A stretch of 64,000 nucleotides of DNA from Lachnospiraceae bacterium (GTDB lineage Bacteria > Bacillota > Clostridia > Lachnospirales > Lachnospiraceae), in contig JAJXRY010000002.1 in the NCBI GenBank assembly GCA_021628825.1, positions 1,240,001 through 1,304,000 on the forward strand. Direction: 5' to 3'. Below the pieces are notes generated by a model. The model was not told where the DNA came from and searched no databases. It saw only the letters and a list, made by a program, of their open reading frames with translations. Position numbers and translations under genes: made by a program. Below, piece by piece: positions 49,937-60,326 of this stretch. Within the stretch, counting starts at the first letter, position 1. Each line of letters starts with the position of its first letter.

Positions 49937-50605
49937 ATGACAATCGATAAGGACGATTTATTAAACAGTATATTGGAAAGCATCGGGAGAATCGAGAGCA
50001 TTAAACTTGAAGATATTCCCAATATTGATTTATATATGGATCAGGTGACGACCTTTATGGACCGCAAGCTGAAGCCGACAACACGTAAGCCGGACGAAGA
50101 CAAGATTCTGACGAAGACCATGATTAACAACTATGCGAAGAATGATCTTCTGCCGCCGCCGGTTAAGAAGAAGTATAGTAAAGAGCATATCCTGATGCTG
50201 ATTTTTTTATATTACTGTAAGCGAATGCTTTCGATCAATGATATCCAGACTCTGTTAAATCCTCTTGCAGATCGTTACTTCCAGAAAACCAGTGAGCCGA
50301 ATCTTTCCAGTATCTACGAAGAGGTATTCGGCATGGAAGAGGAGCAGATTGCAGGTCTTAAGAAAGATATTATTGAAAGGTTTGCGATGTCGAAAAAGAC
50401 CTTTGCCGATGTGCCGGAAGAGGATCAGGAGATTTTACAGTTATTTTCCTTTATTTTTACGCTGGGATACGATGTGTACGTGAAGAAGCTTTTACTGGAA
50501 AAGCTGGTGGATAATTTCCGGGAAGTAACACAGAAACAGGAGCCGGATACCGGAAAGCCGACGAAGGAAAAGCCGGTCAAAGAAAAGGCAGTGAAAGATA
50601 AATAA
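49937..50605 (+). CDS. DUF1836 protein (MerR-like HTH)
   Basis: 222 residues with an intact frame. The DUF1836 pattern is clear: LYMDQVTTFMDRKL, LTKTMINNYAKNDLLPPPVKKKYSKEHILMLIFLYYCKRMLSINDIQTLL, which forms a MerR-like winged helix. It ends in a Lys/Glu-rich tail (TKEKPVKEKAVKDK). The family is widespread in Firmicutes and its targets are unknown. RBS GGAAGG precedes ATG 49937. A terminator follows. Confidence 0.9.
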   Translation: MTIDKDDLLNSILESIGRIESIKLEDIPNIDLYMDQVTTFMDRKLKPTTRKPDEDKILTKTMINNYAKNDLLPPPVKKKYSKEHILMLIFLYYCKRMLSINDIQTLLNPLADRYFQKTSEPNLSSIYEEVFGMEEEQIAGLKKDIIERFAMSKKTFADVPEEDQEILQLFSFIFTLGYDVYVKKLLLEKLVDNFREVTQKQEPDTGKPTKEKPVKEKAVKDK

Positions 50606-50662
50606 TACGAATAAAAAGAAAACGAACACAAACGAACACAAACAAAAACAAACATTAATAAG

Positions 50663-50690
50663 TAAGGCGCTGCGGATTGCAGCGCCTTAT
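50663..50690 (+). terminator. Terminator after the DUF1836 gene
   Basis: AAGGCGCTGC-ggatt-GCAGCGCCTT, a perfect 10-bp stem followed by ATTATG. Works in both directions. Confidence 0.88.
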
Positions 50691-50694
50691 TATG

Positions 50695-50830
50695 TAGAGT
50701 ACTTGGTGAAGACGATCCGAAGGAGAAGTCTGAACTTAGTACGAACGATACCTGTGCATTTAATGAGAACAAGCCAAGTGAAGTACGAACTTAGTGCAGC
50801 AGGTACATGCGGAGCACCTGGTGAGGCTGC
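50695..50830. repeat. Diverged relative of the MITE internal module
   Basis: GTAGAGTACTTGGTGAAG resembles GTAGAGCACTTAGCGAGG inside the copy at 4225. The motif GAACTTAGTAC/GAACTTAGTGC occurs twice (about 50733 and 50789), and once in similar form at 4311. It is non-coding. Likely a remnant or related module of the same repeat family. Confidence 0.4.
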
Positions 50831-50832
50831 TC

Positions 50833-52480
50833 TTAGATTGTCCGGTTAAAGAAAGCAGTCGTAAATACAGCAGGAGAATTCCAGTAAATGGTAATTTCGT
50901 TCGTGGAATAGCTTCCTATATCATCGACATAACATTTCATCGGAGCGGTACCGGCAGGAAAAGCTGCAATGGCAGCAGGATCACAAGGCGTTTTAAAGGG
51001 ACCGCCGCTTACCCAGCCCGGCATCGGCAGATCAATTCCGTCGCATGCGGTCGGACGGTTGTGTGGATTCCTGAAAGCATGTTCACCTTCCCCGGTTACA
51101 TAGCTGATATCAAGTGCATTACGGCCGAGCAGATAATGGAGCTGGTTCAATGCAGCTTCACGATACCGGGATGCGGTGTCTCCCTCACTGCAAAGGGAGG
51201 CCAGAATCAGCAGCATGGAACGGTTGCAGACAACCATGTTGCTTCCCCATACGAAATCTTCCGGTTTCATAGAAAGTTCAAAGCCGGAATTCTTCTGCAG
51301 TTCTACGAGCCGGTCGGCCTCAGTAAACAGAATCTGTTCATATTCCTTTTTTAGGGAAGCTCCGCAGGTATTTTCCGGATCTGTAAGCAGACATAAGGTT
51401 GCCATGCCCGAAACATCGGTCCAGCCAAAATCGGTTTTGCTGACCTCCGGATTGCTCATGGAAGAGTATTTTTCAAAAGCCTTTAAATAGGTATCCCGAT
51501 GCTCTGCATCCGTACGAAGCAGCTCGGCGCATGCCCAGAGACGTTCGTCAATATCGCAGTCGTCATCGTATTCACCGGTGTTACTTCCCTCCGGATTATG
51601 GAAGCCAATATAAGGGTGGCTTTCCATATAGGCAAAGGCTTTGCGGGAGGCTTCAAGGGCCTGCCTGGAGAATTCCTTATCAAAAAGGGGCATAGACTCT
51701 GGAAGCCAGTGCCATGGAGGCTGCAAAATCTGCAGTTGCCATGGTGGAAACCGGATAAATCAGGAAAGGCAGCTTATCCTCCTCCGGCATCAGGAAGTCT
51801 GCATGGACAAAGGAGGTCAGCTTGTGATAAGCACCACCATTGTCTGCCTGCATTTTGAGCATCCACTTTAATTCATAGAGACATTCATTCAAAATGTCCG
51901 GAATGGCATTACCGGATTCCGGAATATGTAAGGAAGCCTGAAAGCTTTCAGGAAAAAGCTCGTAGGCATACAGTAAATGTCCGACAGCAACGGCTGCGGG
52001 GGAAATATAGCGACCGAAATCTCCGGCATCATGCCAACCGCCGGTCATATCAAAGTGTGGTGGATTCGGTGTTTGGTTCATGTAGTCCTCAAGGAAAATC
52101 GCATCCTCCGTATGGCAGGCTGCATGTGTATATTCACCGGCATATTCGCTGGTAAGTGCACAGCCGCAGCGCTGGAAGTAAAGACATTTCATCAGATCCA
52201 GCTGGAGCTGTTCATAAACATGGTCTCCAATGATAAAGGTGTGGGAGCGTTCCCCGTTCCCGGCAAGAACATAATAGCTTCCGGGAGTGGTTACTTCCGA
52301 AAAATCAAGCTGGTAAACATGTTCTCCGGCACTTTCATCCATTCCGGAATCCATACTTACTCCATCATAAACCGCATGCTGTGTCTTACTGTCAATTAAC
52401 TGGAAATTACAGGGAAAGGTGGTGGTTGCCACTTTCCGTGATGCAGGGAGATACCCTGTCTGATCAATAAAAATACCCAT
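50833..52480 (-). CDS. Glycoside hydrolase family 9 (frame broken)
   Basis: About 549 residues, read leftward from ATG 52480 (GGAGGG upstream). An N-terminal Ig-like CelD_N domain (IFIDQTGYLPASRKVATTTF) precedes an (alpha/alpha)6 barrel. Catalytic features are GGWHDAGDFGRYI (Asp pair), FRNPHNRPTACDG (substrate His/Arg) and SYSTNEITIYWNSP (general acid Glu). No signal peptide or CBM is present, so it probably acts in the cytoplasm as a cellodextrinase or on glucomannan/xyloglucan oligomers. One homopolymer break near 51692 separates the two halves. Confidence 0.9.
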
Positions 52481-52577
52481 AAGATAACCCTCCAAATATT
52501 CGATAAGGAAATTATAGCATTGTATCATTTTGTACACAATGCCTATAGACAAATGGTACTAAGACAGGATATAAATT

Positions 52578-52602
52578 GTTACTGGAGCGAGTGAACTGTA
52601 AC
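52578..52602. repeat. Short GTTAC palindrome
   Basis: GTTACTGGAGCGAGTGAAC then TGTAAC, a shortened form of the terminal palindrome of the MITE family. It is flanked by the 7-mer TATAAAT on both sides (52570-52576 and 52603-52609), the left one separated by one T. Confidence 0.55.
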
Positions 52603-52634
52603 TATAAATGGTTACGGGCTGGAGGACAAAAGAG

Positions 52635-53608
52635 ATGTGGATGTTACTTGTTTTATTATATGGAGTTTTTAAAAAGGAGCGCGTGAAATTGTAAAGAAAA
52701 AAGCACTGACGAAAAGCAGCGTAATCGAGGTGCTGTTTTTTATACCCCTGCTCGGCTTCCTGTTCGTAATTCCACAGGCACCGGCGGCGATGGGACTGGA
52801 ACCGAAATATTATTTCTGGATTGCCTTAAAGTCCTTTGTGATTTTCCTTGCATGGATCTGCAGCTTTAAGGCGATTAAGAAAATGCCGATCAGCCTCTAC
52901 GGAGTGCTTGACTTATCAAGAGTATTGTTTGCCACTCTTTTAGGTGTAATGGTGCTGCAGGAGACACTGAATACGCATCAGGTAATCGGGCTTGTCTTTG
53001 TCAGTGCCGGATTGTTATTGCTGAAATTTAAACCTTCCGGATTGTTAAAAAAATTACAGGAGAGTCGGCAAAGAAAGCAGATGAAAGGATATAGAGATCA
53101 GACAGCCTCCAGTCGGGCCGATCAGGCAGGGAATACCACAGGTGCAGTGACAGATGGCGCTGCGATCGTACAGCAGTCTGGAAATGAAGTCTCTGTGATC
53201 CTGGTTCTGTTTGCTTTTGCCTCCTGCATGCTGAATGCGGTTTCCGGGCTTATGGATAAGCTCCTGATGAAAAATATCAACAGCTCCCAGCTGCAGTTCT
53301 GGTATATGCTGTTCCTGGTGCTGTATTATCTGATTTATATTCTGTGCAGCCACACCAGAATCCGGAAAGAGGTCTGGAAGAACGGCTGGATCTGGCTGCT
53401 TGCCGTTTTATTTGTCATTGCGGATAAAGCATTGTTTGTGGCAAATGGCATACCGGACAGCCGGATTACCATAATGACGCTACTGAAGCAGAGCGGCTGT
53501 GTGGTAACCATTCTTGCCGGCAAATTCATTTTCAAAGAAAAGAATGTCGGTTATAAGCTGTTCTGTGCAGCCGTGATCGTGATCGGTATTGTCATTGGTG
53601 TGAGTTAG
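52635..53608 (+). CDS. EamA/DMT-family transporter (frame broken at 5' end)
   Basis: About 323 residues. Drug/metabolite-type permease with two EamA halves. The first half is LYGVLKGAREIVKKKAL, SFKAIKKMPISLYGVLDLSRVLFATLLG and HQVIGLVFVSAGLLLL. After a hydrophilic loop (53060-53180) the second half follows, ending ILAGKFIFKEKNVGYKLFCAAVIVIGIVIG. ATG 52635 follows GGAGGA. Breaks lie near 52669 (TTTTTAAAAA) and 52738 (T6). The substrate is unknown. Confidence 0.8.
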
Positions 53609-53629
53609 TTGTTAAGGAAGCCGGTAATG

Positions 53630-53749
53630 GAAATTATGGAGTACCAAAAGGCTGCAAAGTACCCCGATGAGGAAGCACCTTATGGGAAACGGGCACTTCC
53701 TCATCAGGGTTGGTATGATCAGATGCACACAGAAGGAAATCAGGTGCTT
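53630..53749 (+). other. Short open frame of unknown status after the EamA gene
   Basis: From ATG 53630 the frame encodes MEIMEYQKAAKYPDEEAPYG and about 25 more residues before entering the antisense of the substrate-binding fragment. Composition looks protein-like (KRALPHQGWYDQMHTEGNQV). I do not recognise it. It may be a small protein or the head of a gene cut at the same rearrangement. Confidence 0.3.
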
Positions 53750-54195
53750 TTATTTTATAGCCTGTTCGGCAAAATCAGTGGTTACAAGATCTTCATAAGG
53801 AACACGTTCCGGAAGCTCACCGGCTTCTTCCAGGATATTCTGTAAGAGCATGAAGGAATCCTCTTCAAAAATCATATTCTCCTTCCAGGTATCCTGTGCC
53901 GCATACCTGGAAACGATGGTGGTGATGGTCTGCAGCTGTGTGCCGTCAAACTGCGGAGCAATGACAGTGGCAATTTCCTCCGGAGTATGACTGCCCACAT
54001 AGTCCATGCCCTTTTGCAGCGCATTGGTAAAGGACTGGATAATTTCAGGATTGTTTTCAATATAGCTTTTCTTTGCACTGAACGCCGTGTAAGGAACATA
54101 GCCGGAGCTTTCTCCTAAGGAAGCAACGACGTAGCCATCGCCTTTTTCTTCAAGAGAGGTGGCGTGGGGTTCAAACTCTACAGTGCGCGATAAAT
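53750..54195 (-). pseudogene. NitT/TauT-type substrate-binding protein, 3' fragment cut by an integrated element
   Basis: Read leftward, about 148 C-terminal residues: TVEFEPHATSLEEKGDGYVV, SGYVPYTAFSAKKSYIENNP, then EIIQSFTNALQKGMDYVGSH and ...EDLVTTDFAEQAIK. These match ABC-type nitrate/sulfonate/thiamine-precursor binding proteins (NMT1/SsuA family). Homology stops at about 54190, and no 5' part exists up to the right edge. The break lies 15-20 bases from the serine recombinase stop, as expected for an attachment site inside this gene. A homopolymer shift near 54100 also affects the fragment. Confidence 0.7.
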
Positions 54196-54207
54196 ACTAC
54201 TCCTAAA

Positions 54208-55570
54208 TCAGTAAAAAAATGAAAAACCGCATAGTTTGCGGGTTTCCGGATCCACCTGAATATCTTTAATATATTTTTTTCCAGAAGATTTTCTTATTTT
54301 TCAGCATCCAGTGAACGATATAAGTTGATCCAGTCACCCTGAAAGAAGGAGACCAGATTCTGACGTTTTTCAATAGTATTCTCGATATCGCATACAGTGG
54401 ATAGCTCCATTAATTTCTTTTCAAGCAGTTCATATTGACTTTCGTAATAAGAATCCGTGATACGGCCTTTCTGGTACATCAAATTCAATCGTCCCATTTC
54501 GTCATGAATTACCTTCGCATTATTTCCGGATTCCTGTTCGGAGGCAGCCATGCTTTTTCAGCTTTTTCAATGTCGCGCTGCAGAAAGATCAGGACATTTT
54601 CAATCAGATAATTTTCTACGGTCTTTTCCAGTATGGACGCTCCGCCATGCCGGTTAAATTTATTCCCACAACGATATTTTATGTAGATGCTCTGACCGCC
54701 GTTTTTCAGGTTCTGTTTCTTCCGGTAACCAGTGAAGTTGTTTCCGCAGATCGGACATTTAATCAGTGATGTAAAAAAATGTAAGGCTCATATTGTCCGG
54801 TATTCTGCTTAGTAGTTCCTATTGTGCGGATCTGCTCGTATTGTTCTCTGGTAAGGTACGGTTCACACCAGTTTGGATTGCCACGGAATGAGCCGGAATA
54901 CTTCTCGTTTTTAAAGAGACGGTCTATAACGTTGTCAGAGGGGGCATTTTCGCCGTATTTCATATTTAGGTAACGAATTACGTCACGAATGGAAAAAGTC
55001 TTAAAATAACGCTCATACGCGCTCACAACGATATGCGAGACGGATTCATCCTTTTGTACATATCCGTCAACCACCTTATAGCCATATGGAGCCATGCGTC
55101 CACTGATCACTTTTCCCTGGGCTTCCTTATGCCGGAATACTGCTTTAATTCGTTCGGAGGTACGGTCACATTCATTCTGTGCAACTGCAAGCATAATATT
55201 AATCTTAAGCTGGCCATCAGCGGTGGAAGAGTCATAGTCCTCGTAGATGGTTTTTCCAGTTACAGTGATGTGCATCTAAGATTTCCTGCGTGTTGTGATA
55301 GTCCTTCACATTACGGAACCATCGGTCTAACTTGGTTACCAGAATCAGATCCACCTTATCCGCTTTCACATCATCCAGAAGCCGCATAAGGTCCTTACGG
55401 TTTTTCATTTTCTTCCGGGCAGTAATGCCCTCATCTTCGTAGTAACCGACAATAACATATCCGTGATCTTTTGCATATTGCGTGAGATCGTCTTTCTGTG
55501 TGGCGAGGGATAAGCCCTTTTCCACCTGCAGGTCGGTAGACACACGGTCATAAATGGCACAACGGATCAT
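54208..55570 (-). CDS. Large serine recombinase (frame broken)
   Basis: About 453 residues, read leftward from ATG 55570 (GAGGATG upstream). The catalytic domain starts MIRCAIYDRVSTDLQ with the nucleophile Ser, then YYEDEGITARKKMKNRKDLMRLLDDV and VTKLDRWFRNVKD. The recombinase domain (ISGRMAPYGYKVVDG) and zinc ribbon (CPICGNNFTGY...YRCGNKFNRHGG) follow, then a coiled coil and the end VDPETRKLCGF. Breaks lie near 55262, 54776, 54548, 54292 and 54232, and the restored stop is at 54208. It probably integrates and excises the island and sits at its left end. Confidence 0.88.
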
Positions 55571-55794
55571 TATATCATCCTCCTCGTACATTTTATGGCA
55601 GCAGGGCATAAAAATGCCCGGTGCTTGTATTTTCACCGGGAAAATGATACAATTCACTTGTCTAGGGTGACTGTATCGGATTTTCCGATGTGGTTCCGAA
55701 TTCCGCTCCTGTTGGCGCAGGGGCGGTTTAAAAAGGTTCAAAAATCGAACGAATGTTTGTTGTTTTTTTTCAACAAATGGTATATACTAAATAT

Positions 55795-55880
55795 AGGAAG
55801 AAAAACGTCGCCGGATAATGCGAGGGTGATTACCAGCATACTTGATATGTGGAAGTCGCACCGGGGGTTTTCTTCTTTTT
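55795..55880 (+). ncRNA. Possible structured RNA between recombinase and DUF3800 genes
   Basis: AAGAAAA...TTTTCTT, CCGG/CCGG and TGCGA/TCGCA pair in nested order across about 80 bases and are followed by T7. A candidate promoter is TTGTTG with TATATA/TATACT at 55781-55788. No ORF is present. It could be a small regulatory RNA of the island or simply a bidirectional terminator for the leftward DUF3800 gene, as T5 also follows on the minus strand. Confidence 0.4.
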
Positions 55881-55884
55881 TTAT

Positions 55885-56623
55885 TTACATATCATTTTTA
55901 GACAAAAAGTATTCTTTAGAAGGTTTCATAGCTTGATCTAAATACTTCATTCCATAGCTATCAATATTGTTATTTCGTTGGTACACATGATTTTTTTAAT
56001 CGATAGCAAAAAGCAAGGAGTAACAAAACCATATGAATTAGTTTCGTGATAATAAAAAAACGAAGTAGCACAAATATCCACAAGTTGTAATAAAGCCCAT
56101 TGGGCAGCTGATTTTTGCTTTTTAATTTTGTCGAAGCAATCTTGTACATTATTAAAATCATAAGGTATTAATTTGGATTGTATATACTCAATTAGCTCAT
56201 TGTCTCTAGAAGTACCGCGGCTTGACAATACAATATCAGCTGTTCGATTGGTATCTCTTAGGAGCCATGAAACGCGTTCTAATAATAGCCGACAACAGTA
56301 GTTGTAGGATACAATACTTGGAGACCCGTTGTGGTCAGTTGTTTTTGAGAGTGAGCTTTGTAGTGTCTACAATAATATTGATTATATCAAATGTACAAGA
56401 ACAGAGCTGCGATATTACAAAGCATTTTTGCTCATAATTGCGCAATTTTCTAAAATGTATCTCATTCAAATTTAAGTGTGATTTAATTGACGAAATTTTT
56501 ATCGCGTATGGAAAACTCGTCACTTTTATTTACAACAAGTGCAGAAAGGATAAACCATTGTGTTCCTCGGTTAATACCAAGGTCACCAGCTTCATCTATA
56601 TATACAGTACAAGTAGCACTCAT
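55885..56623 (-). CDS. DUF3800 protein (frame broken)
   Basis: About 246 residues, read leftward from ATG 56623 with AGGAGG upstream. The family signature TVYIDEAGDLGI (Asp-Glu of an RNase H-like fold) is followed by WFILSALVV, KSHLNLNEIHFRKLRNYEQK and LERVSWLLRDTNRTADIVLSSRG. QWALLQLVDICATSFFYYHE and the end GMKYLDQAMKPSKEYFLSK follow. Breaks at A5 near 56497, near 56342 and at A7 near 55992 were mended by one-base changes. DUF3800 proteins are predicted nuclease-like and are frequent in mobile and defence-related loci. Last gene of the leftward cargo set. Confidence 0.75.
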
Positions 56624-56770
56624 AAGTAAACATTCCTCCTTTTTCTCGTAAGATTTTCTACTTATATCAAGTCGACAACCCCTAAAGGCTCGAAATAGAT
56701 ATTGTAGCCGAAACGTATCTTCAAGCCGTTCTGGCGTTGGGATACTGGGGTAGATTTTTAATTATTTATA

Positions 56771-57203
56771 TTACATATATTTTATTGATTCAAATGTATA
56801 GTAAATAGAAACTATTATATTGGACAAACCACCTATAAAGAGTATGGAGGAAAGTACAGTATTATCAAAGAAAATCCAACATATAATAGAAAGCAAATAA
56901 ATAAGCAATCCCGCAACAATATTTGACAAGTATATACGCTCATGGTGAGTTTTTTTGAACTGTGCAACTTTCTGCGGATTTTTGGGAACAGCTAGGTAGA
57001 TGGTTAAAATAGTAAGTAAAGCTCCAATAAAAGTGGCTGACACAGATATCAATGTTGTAATTTTATTATTGTCTAAGTTAAAGAAATCGTTTTTCCGGAA
57101 ATAGTCTATATGGTCATTAAGATAGTTACATAGAAATATAGTAAATATGGGAAAAAAATTATACAAGAATAATATTTAAGTTTACTTTTTAATTTTTGTT
57201 CAT
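56771..57203 (-). CDS. Four-helix membrane protein of unknown function (frame broken at 5' end)
   Basis: About 140 residues. As written the open part is 131 codons from 57166. Adjusting A and T runs near 57170-57195 extends it to ATG 57203, which has a G-rich RBS. Predicted helices are SCIIFPIFTIFLCNYL, ITTLISVSATFIGALLTILT, LSNIVAGLLIYLLSIICWIF and LSSILFIGGLSNIIVSIYYT. A short charged cytoplasmic loop (KNPQKVAQFKKTHHER) lies in the middle. I recognise no family. It lies between the FEPQP-type and DUF3800 genes on the same strand, as a membrane effector would in an abortive system, but that is inference. Confidence 0.55.
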
Positions 57204-57282
57204 ACTTTTACCCCCCATATACTAATTTTTGGTATGTTATACTTTAAATGTACTTATGCTAAAGCTTCGGATAGTTTTTTTC

Positions 57283-58109
57283 TTAATAATTGATGTATTT
57301 TTTTACAGCATCGTCAGTAATATCAAAAGGCGTGTTTTTTTGTATATATAGTTTCCAAAAAAATTTATGGTTTCTTCCAAACCATATTCGTTTTTTCCTA
57401 TCAGATGAATGGCATTGTAATTATCCCTCTCTTGAGTAGAAATTTCAACTAATTTATCAATCAACTTATTGTTTGAACCTTGTTTTTAATTTAAACTCTA
57501 CAGAATACGATTCGTATTTGAAATCACCGAGAGACATAGCAACTGATTGTATGTTGTCTTTTGATTGTTCTGGAGCAAATGAAAGCTGTAATTTACACAT
57601 ATTCTTTAATTGTTTTTGCTGCGTGGCTTACATCTCTAATTTTTTTCAGGAGCAATAAAAAAATTTTTACCATATTACCAGATTTAGCATAAATACAGTC
57701 TTGTAGTATACAATGGATCTTAGAAATATTTTTTTGTGTTGAATGGCAGACATTCGGTTTTTTTGTACAGTCAATATAAAAAAATAAGTATAGGCTTCTA
57801 ATTGAGTGTTAGGGTCTATAGAAGTATAAGGTTCTGTTTCGTTAGTCTGCTTATTTCTTTTTTTGTAAGAAATTAGTATACTTCAATTCACTCTGTTTTT
57901 GAACATGTACCAAAAAAATATAATTGATACCAATTTCCAGGATATCAATATTATATTTTTTTCTCTTTTTCGTACTCATGCCTATATGTATTGCATGAAG
58001 GAAAGGATTTTTTTACCAAATCCAAAGTGGATATAGGATATATCCCATTGTTATACATTGACGGCTGTGGTTCAAATGTATAAAACTTTATAATCTTCGA
58101 AACGCTCAT
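57283..58109 (-). CDS. Unrecognised FEPQP-type island protein (frame broken)
   Basis: About 275 residues, read leftward from ATG 58109 with GGAGGG upstream. Correcting several A/T runs (near 57960, 57905, 57855, 57760, 57660, 57590, 57475, 57350) gives one continuous soluble protein. It starts MSVSKIIKFYTFEPQPSMYN and passes ISTLDLVKKSFPSC, NTQLEAYTYFFI and SGNMVKIF. It ends RDNYNAIHLIGKNEYGLEET...DITDDAVKKYINY. The consistent codon sense across all pieces argues it is a real gene. I cannot name the family with confidence. It is 66 bases downstream of the ImmA-like gene and 79 bases upstream of the membrane protein. Confidence 0.5.
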
Positions 58110-58175
58110 TAGTACCCTCCGTTCAAACACCAGTTCGAAAGAACTGCCGTTTTTTTTTAGAGAGTAATAGAGTGA

Positions 58176-58397
58176 CTAAGATTTGTGAGCTTCTTTTTCT
58201 ATTGCATTTGCATTGTATTTATCAAAAATCTCCGTTTTTTATGTGATTGATGGCATGCCAGTAGGCTGATAATTGTCGCTCGTATGATAGCCGTGCATTT
58301 AAAAAGATTGTATAGCTATCGTCCTTATTCTTTATTACCTGTTCGCCAACAAGCACGTCCATATCTATTAGCTGTGTATTAATATCCAAATTTCATC
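58176..58397 (-). CDS. Small ImmA/IrrE-like protein (start disrupted by IS30)
   Basis: About 73 residues, read leftward. The core NKDDSYTIFLNARLSYERQL...AYWHAINHIKNGDFDKYN and the ending AIEKEAHKS match the small ImmA/IrrE-type proteins that follow XRE repressors in prophages and integrative elements. The zinc motif is HAxxH rather than HExxH. The 5' end is at the IS30 insertion: the ATGA at 58394-58397 (minus strand) is inside the duplicated target, so the gene lost its upstream operon partner. T5 near 58213 breaks the frame. In the uninterrupted element it lay about 50 bases after the XRE gene. Confidence 0.6.
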
Positions 58398-58654
58398 ACC
58401 CATTACCCTTGAATGAAAAACTAAAACCCAACTGAAAATACGTCTAATAATCAAAATTCTGTTCCGAGGTCAAATAAAGCCCTAATAATGGATGTTCAAA
58501 TTCAAATATCATGCTATAATTAAGGCATCCCAGATAGCAGGTATATATTTGTTTGCATGATTAACAGACGGCTGGCTACTTGTTATGCAAAAAGTAAATG
58601 CGACCCGTCTATTTAATACCTATTGACAAATCGATTACTATCTGCAGCTTCGGT

Positions 58655-59509
58655 CTAATTACTTTTTTTAACGAATAAATCTGGCATTAAATGCACTTCA
58701 TCTGGCGGGATGAGGTGCATTTTTTTAATAATGACATTAATGCTTTGAAATCTTCATCATCCTCTTCTACGAGCTCGTATGGACTTTTTATTTCCAAGTC
58801 CAGGACGTTTTACACTATTGATATGATTCATTAATAAAGTCATATCTTCTTGCGTGTATGGGTTTAAGCTTTTTCCTTTTGGCACGGCATAACGAATAAA
58901 TTCATGATTCTTCTCGATACACCCTTTTTTTGCCATGAAGCCATTGGATCACAGTAATAAAGGCTTGTTCTATAAACTAGGAAGCCATCCTCATCCGGCG
59001 TAAGTTCTAACTCATCTACCTTCTTGAATTCACTTCCATTGTCGGTCAAAATAACCGGAAACAACCGTCTGAAAAACATCTATTCCCAATCCTGTCTCGA
59101 GATAGTCAAAAACCCTTTTTACAGATTCTGCTTTTCCATCTGGCATCAGGAATAGTAGCATTACGTTGTTCTTTCTAAAGATCATTGTAAGCAAACGCTT
59201 TCCAGATTTTCTAACGCCTTTTTACAGTATCCATTTCTGTTACTTCATCTTCTGAATATTTGAATTTCATCGCATATTCAAAATCCTCATATGTCCTACA
59301 CCGTCTATACTCCATTGAGTGAAATCCATTGATATCGTTGTACTTTTTTTCTTTCGTTGTTTTGTAGCCTGTCTTTCTTCTTAAATCTATGTTTTTTTAA
59401 TAGATAAGGCACCTTCATCGATATAGTTATAAAGTGTTCTCAAACACACTGGCATTTCATTTTTCATGTTCTGCATATATGTGTGTTAAAGGCTGGCCTT
59501 TCTTAACAA
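58655..59509 (-). pseudogene. IS30 transposase, C-terminal half
   Basis: Read leftward from the insertion point: KKGQPLTHIYAEH, then the DDE core with EVTEMDTVKG (first Asp), LFPVILTDNGSEF (second Asp) and WQKGCIEKNHEFIRYA (Glu), ending EVHLMPDLFVKKSN at 58655. Numerous homopolymer breaks occur. It joins the N-terminal half (62542-63057) exactly across one copy of the duplicated target: CGA-CTT-GTT-AAG-AAA reads R-L-V-K-K. Confidence 0.82.
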
Positions 59510-59563
59510 GTTGTAAATCGTAACTTTCTACGCTTCTTTTTTCTTCATTTTCAAGCAAATTAA

Positions 59564-59626
59564 AAGAAGGTACAGTATAAATTATTCTGAAGTATTATCC
59601 GTCAGATTGTTTTATCCTGTACCTTC
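59564..59626. repeat. 63-bp palindrome near the left transposon end
   Basis: AGAAGGTACAGTATAAA (59564-59580) and TTTATCCTGTACCTTCT (59610-59626) are inverted with one mismatch, around a 29-base centre. It lies in the left non-coding end, upstream of the DUF6431 gene. It may be an operator, a hairpin that blocks read-in transcription, or a transposase site. Confidence 0.6.
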
Positions 59627-59738
59627 TGTTATTATAGTCAGGTTACTAATAAACAAAGAAGCAGGAACCAGCCCCTACCACAGTTCGGTTTCCTGCCTCA
59701 CACACTCACCATAGGCACGCCTATGTGTTTGCAAGACT

Positions 59739-60264
59739 ATGATAACCTTATTCGTCGAAGAAAACAATCCTCTTACACCAAATTTTTATAATGAAATGAT
59801 TAATAACCTTCAGTTCCACCAGCTTACCTGCCCCTGCGGGCACCTCAGGCTGCCTGTCTGTTCATGGTTATTACCACCGTCATATCAAAGCCTCATCCGG
59901 CAAACTTCTCTTTCGCATCTGCCGTGTCAAATGTGAATGCTGTGGTCATACCCACGCCATTCTTTTATCCTCCATGGTTCCTCACTCCCAGATTTCTCTT
60001 GCAGAGCAGGTAACCATTATTCATAACTATGAAAAACTCTTTATCCCAGGATTCTGTTATGAATGATAATCCCTCTATTGATGAAAGCTGTTACCGCTAT
60101 ATCATAAGACAGTACTTAAGTCACTGGAAACAGAAACTGCTTTCCGAACGTATCTCTTTCGGCTCCATCCACGGTCTGATTGTATCCTGCTTCTCTTTTT
60201 TTCGTGTCAGTTTATGCAGATTAAAAAGGATACCAAATATTCTTTTTTTCTAAATACCACATAA
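59739..60264 (+). CDS. DUF6431 zinc-ribbon protein of the transposon (frame broken)
   Basis: About 170 residues. A Cys/His-rich N-terminal part (FHQLTCPCGHSGCLSVHGYY, then CRVKCECCGHTHAILLSSMV) looks like a zinc-ribbon DNA-binding module. A helical part (PHSQISLAEQVTIIHNYE) and a basic end (QFMQIKKDTKYSFFLNTT) follow. Breaks lie near 59842, 60034, 60200 and 60248. DUF6431 genes usually accompany a DDE transposase and an AAA ATPase in gut Firmicutes. A target-selection or end-binding role is likely but not shown. Confidence 0.72.
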
Positions 60265-60326
60265 CCTTACACGACCTTTGTTCTCATGTTTCTTATACTA
60301 AAGAAAAAACAAAGGAGGACCCTCAA

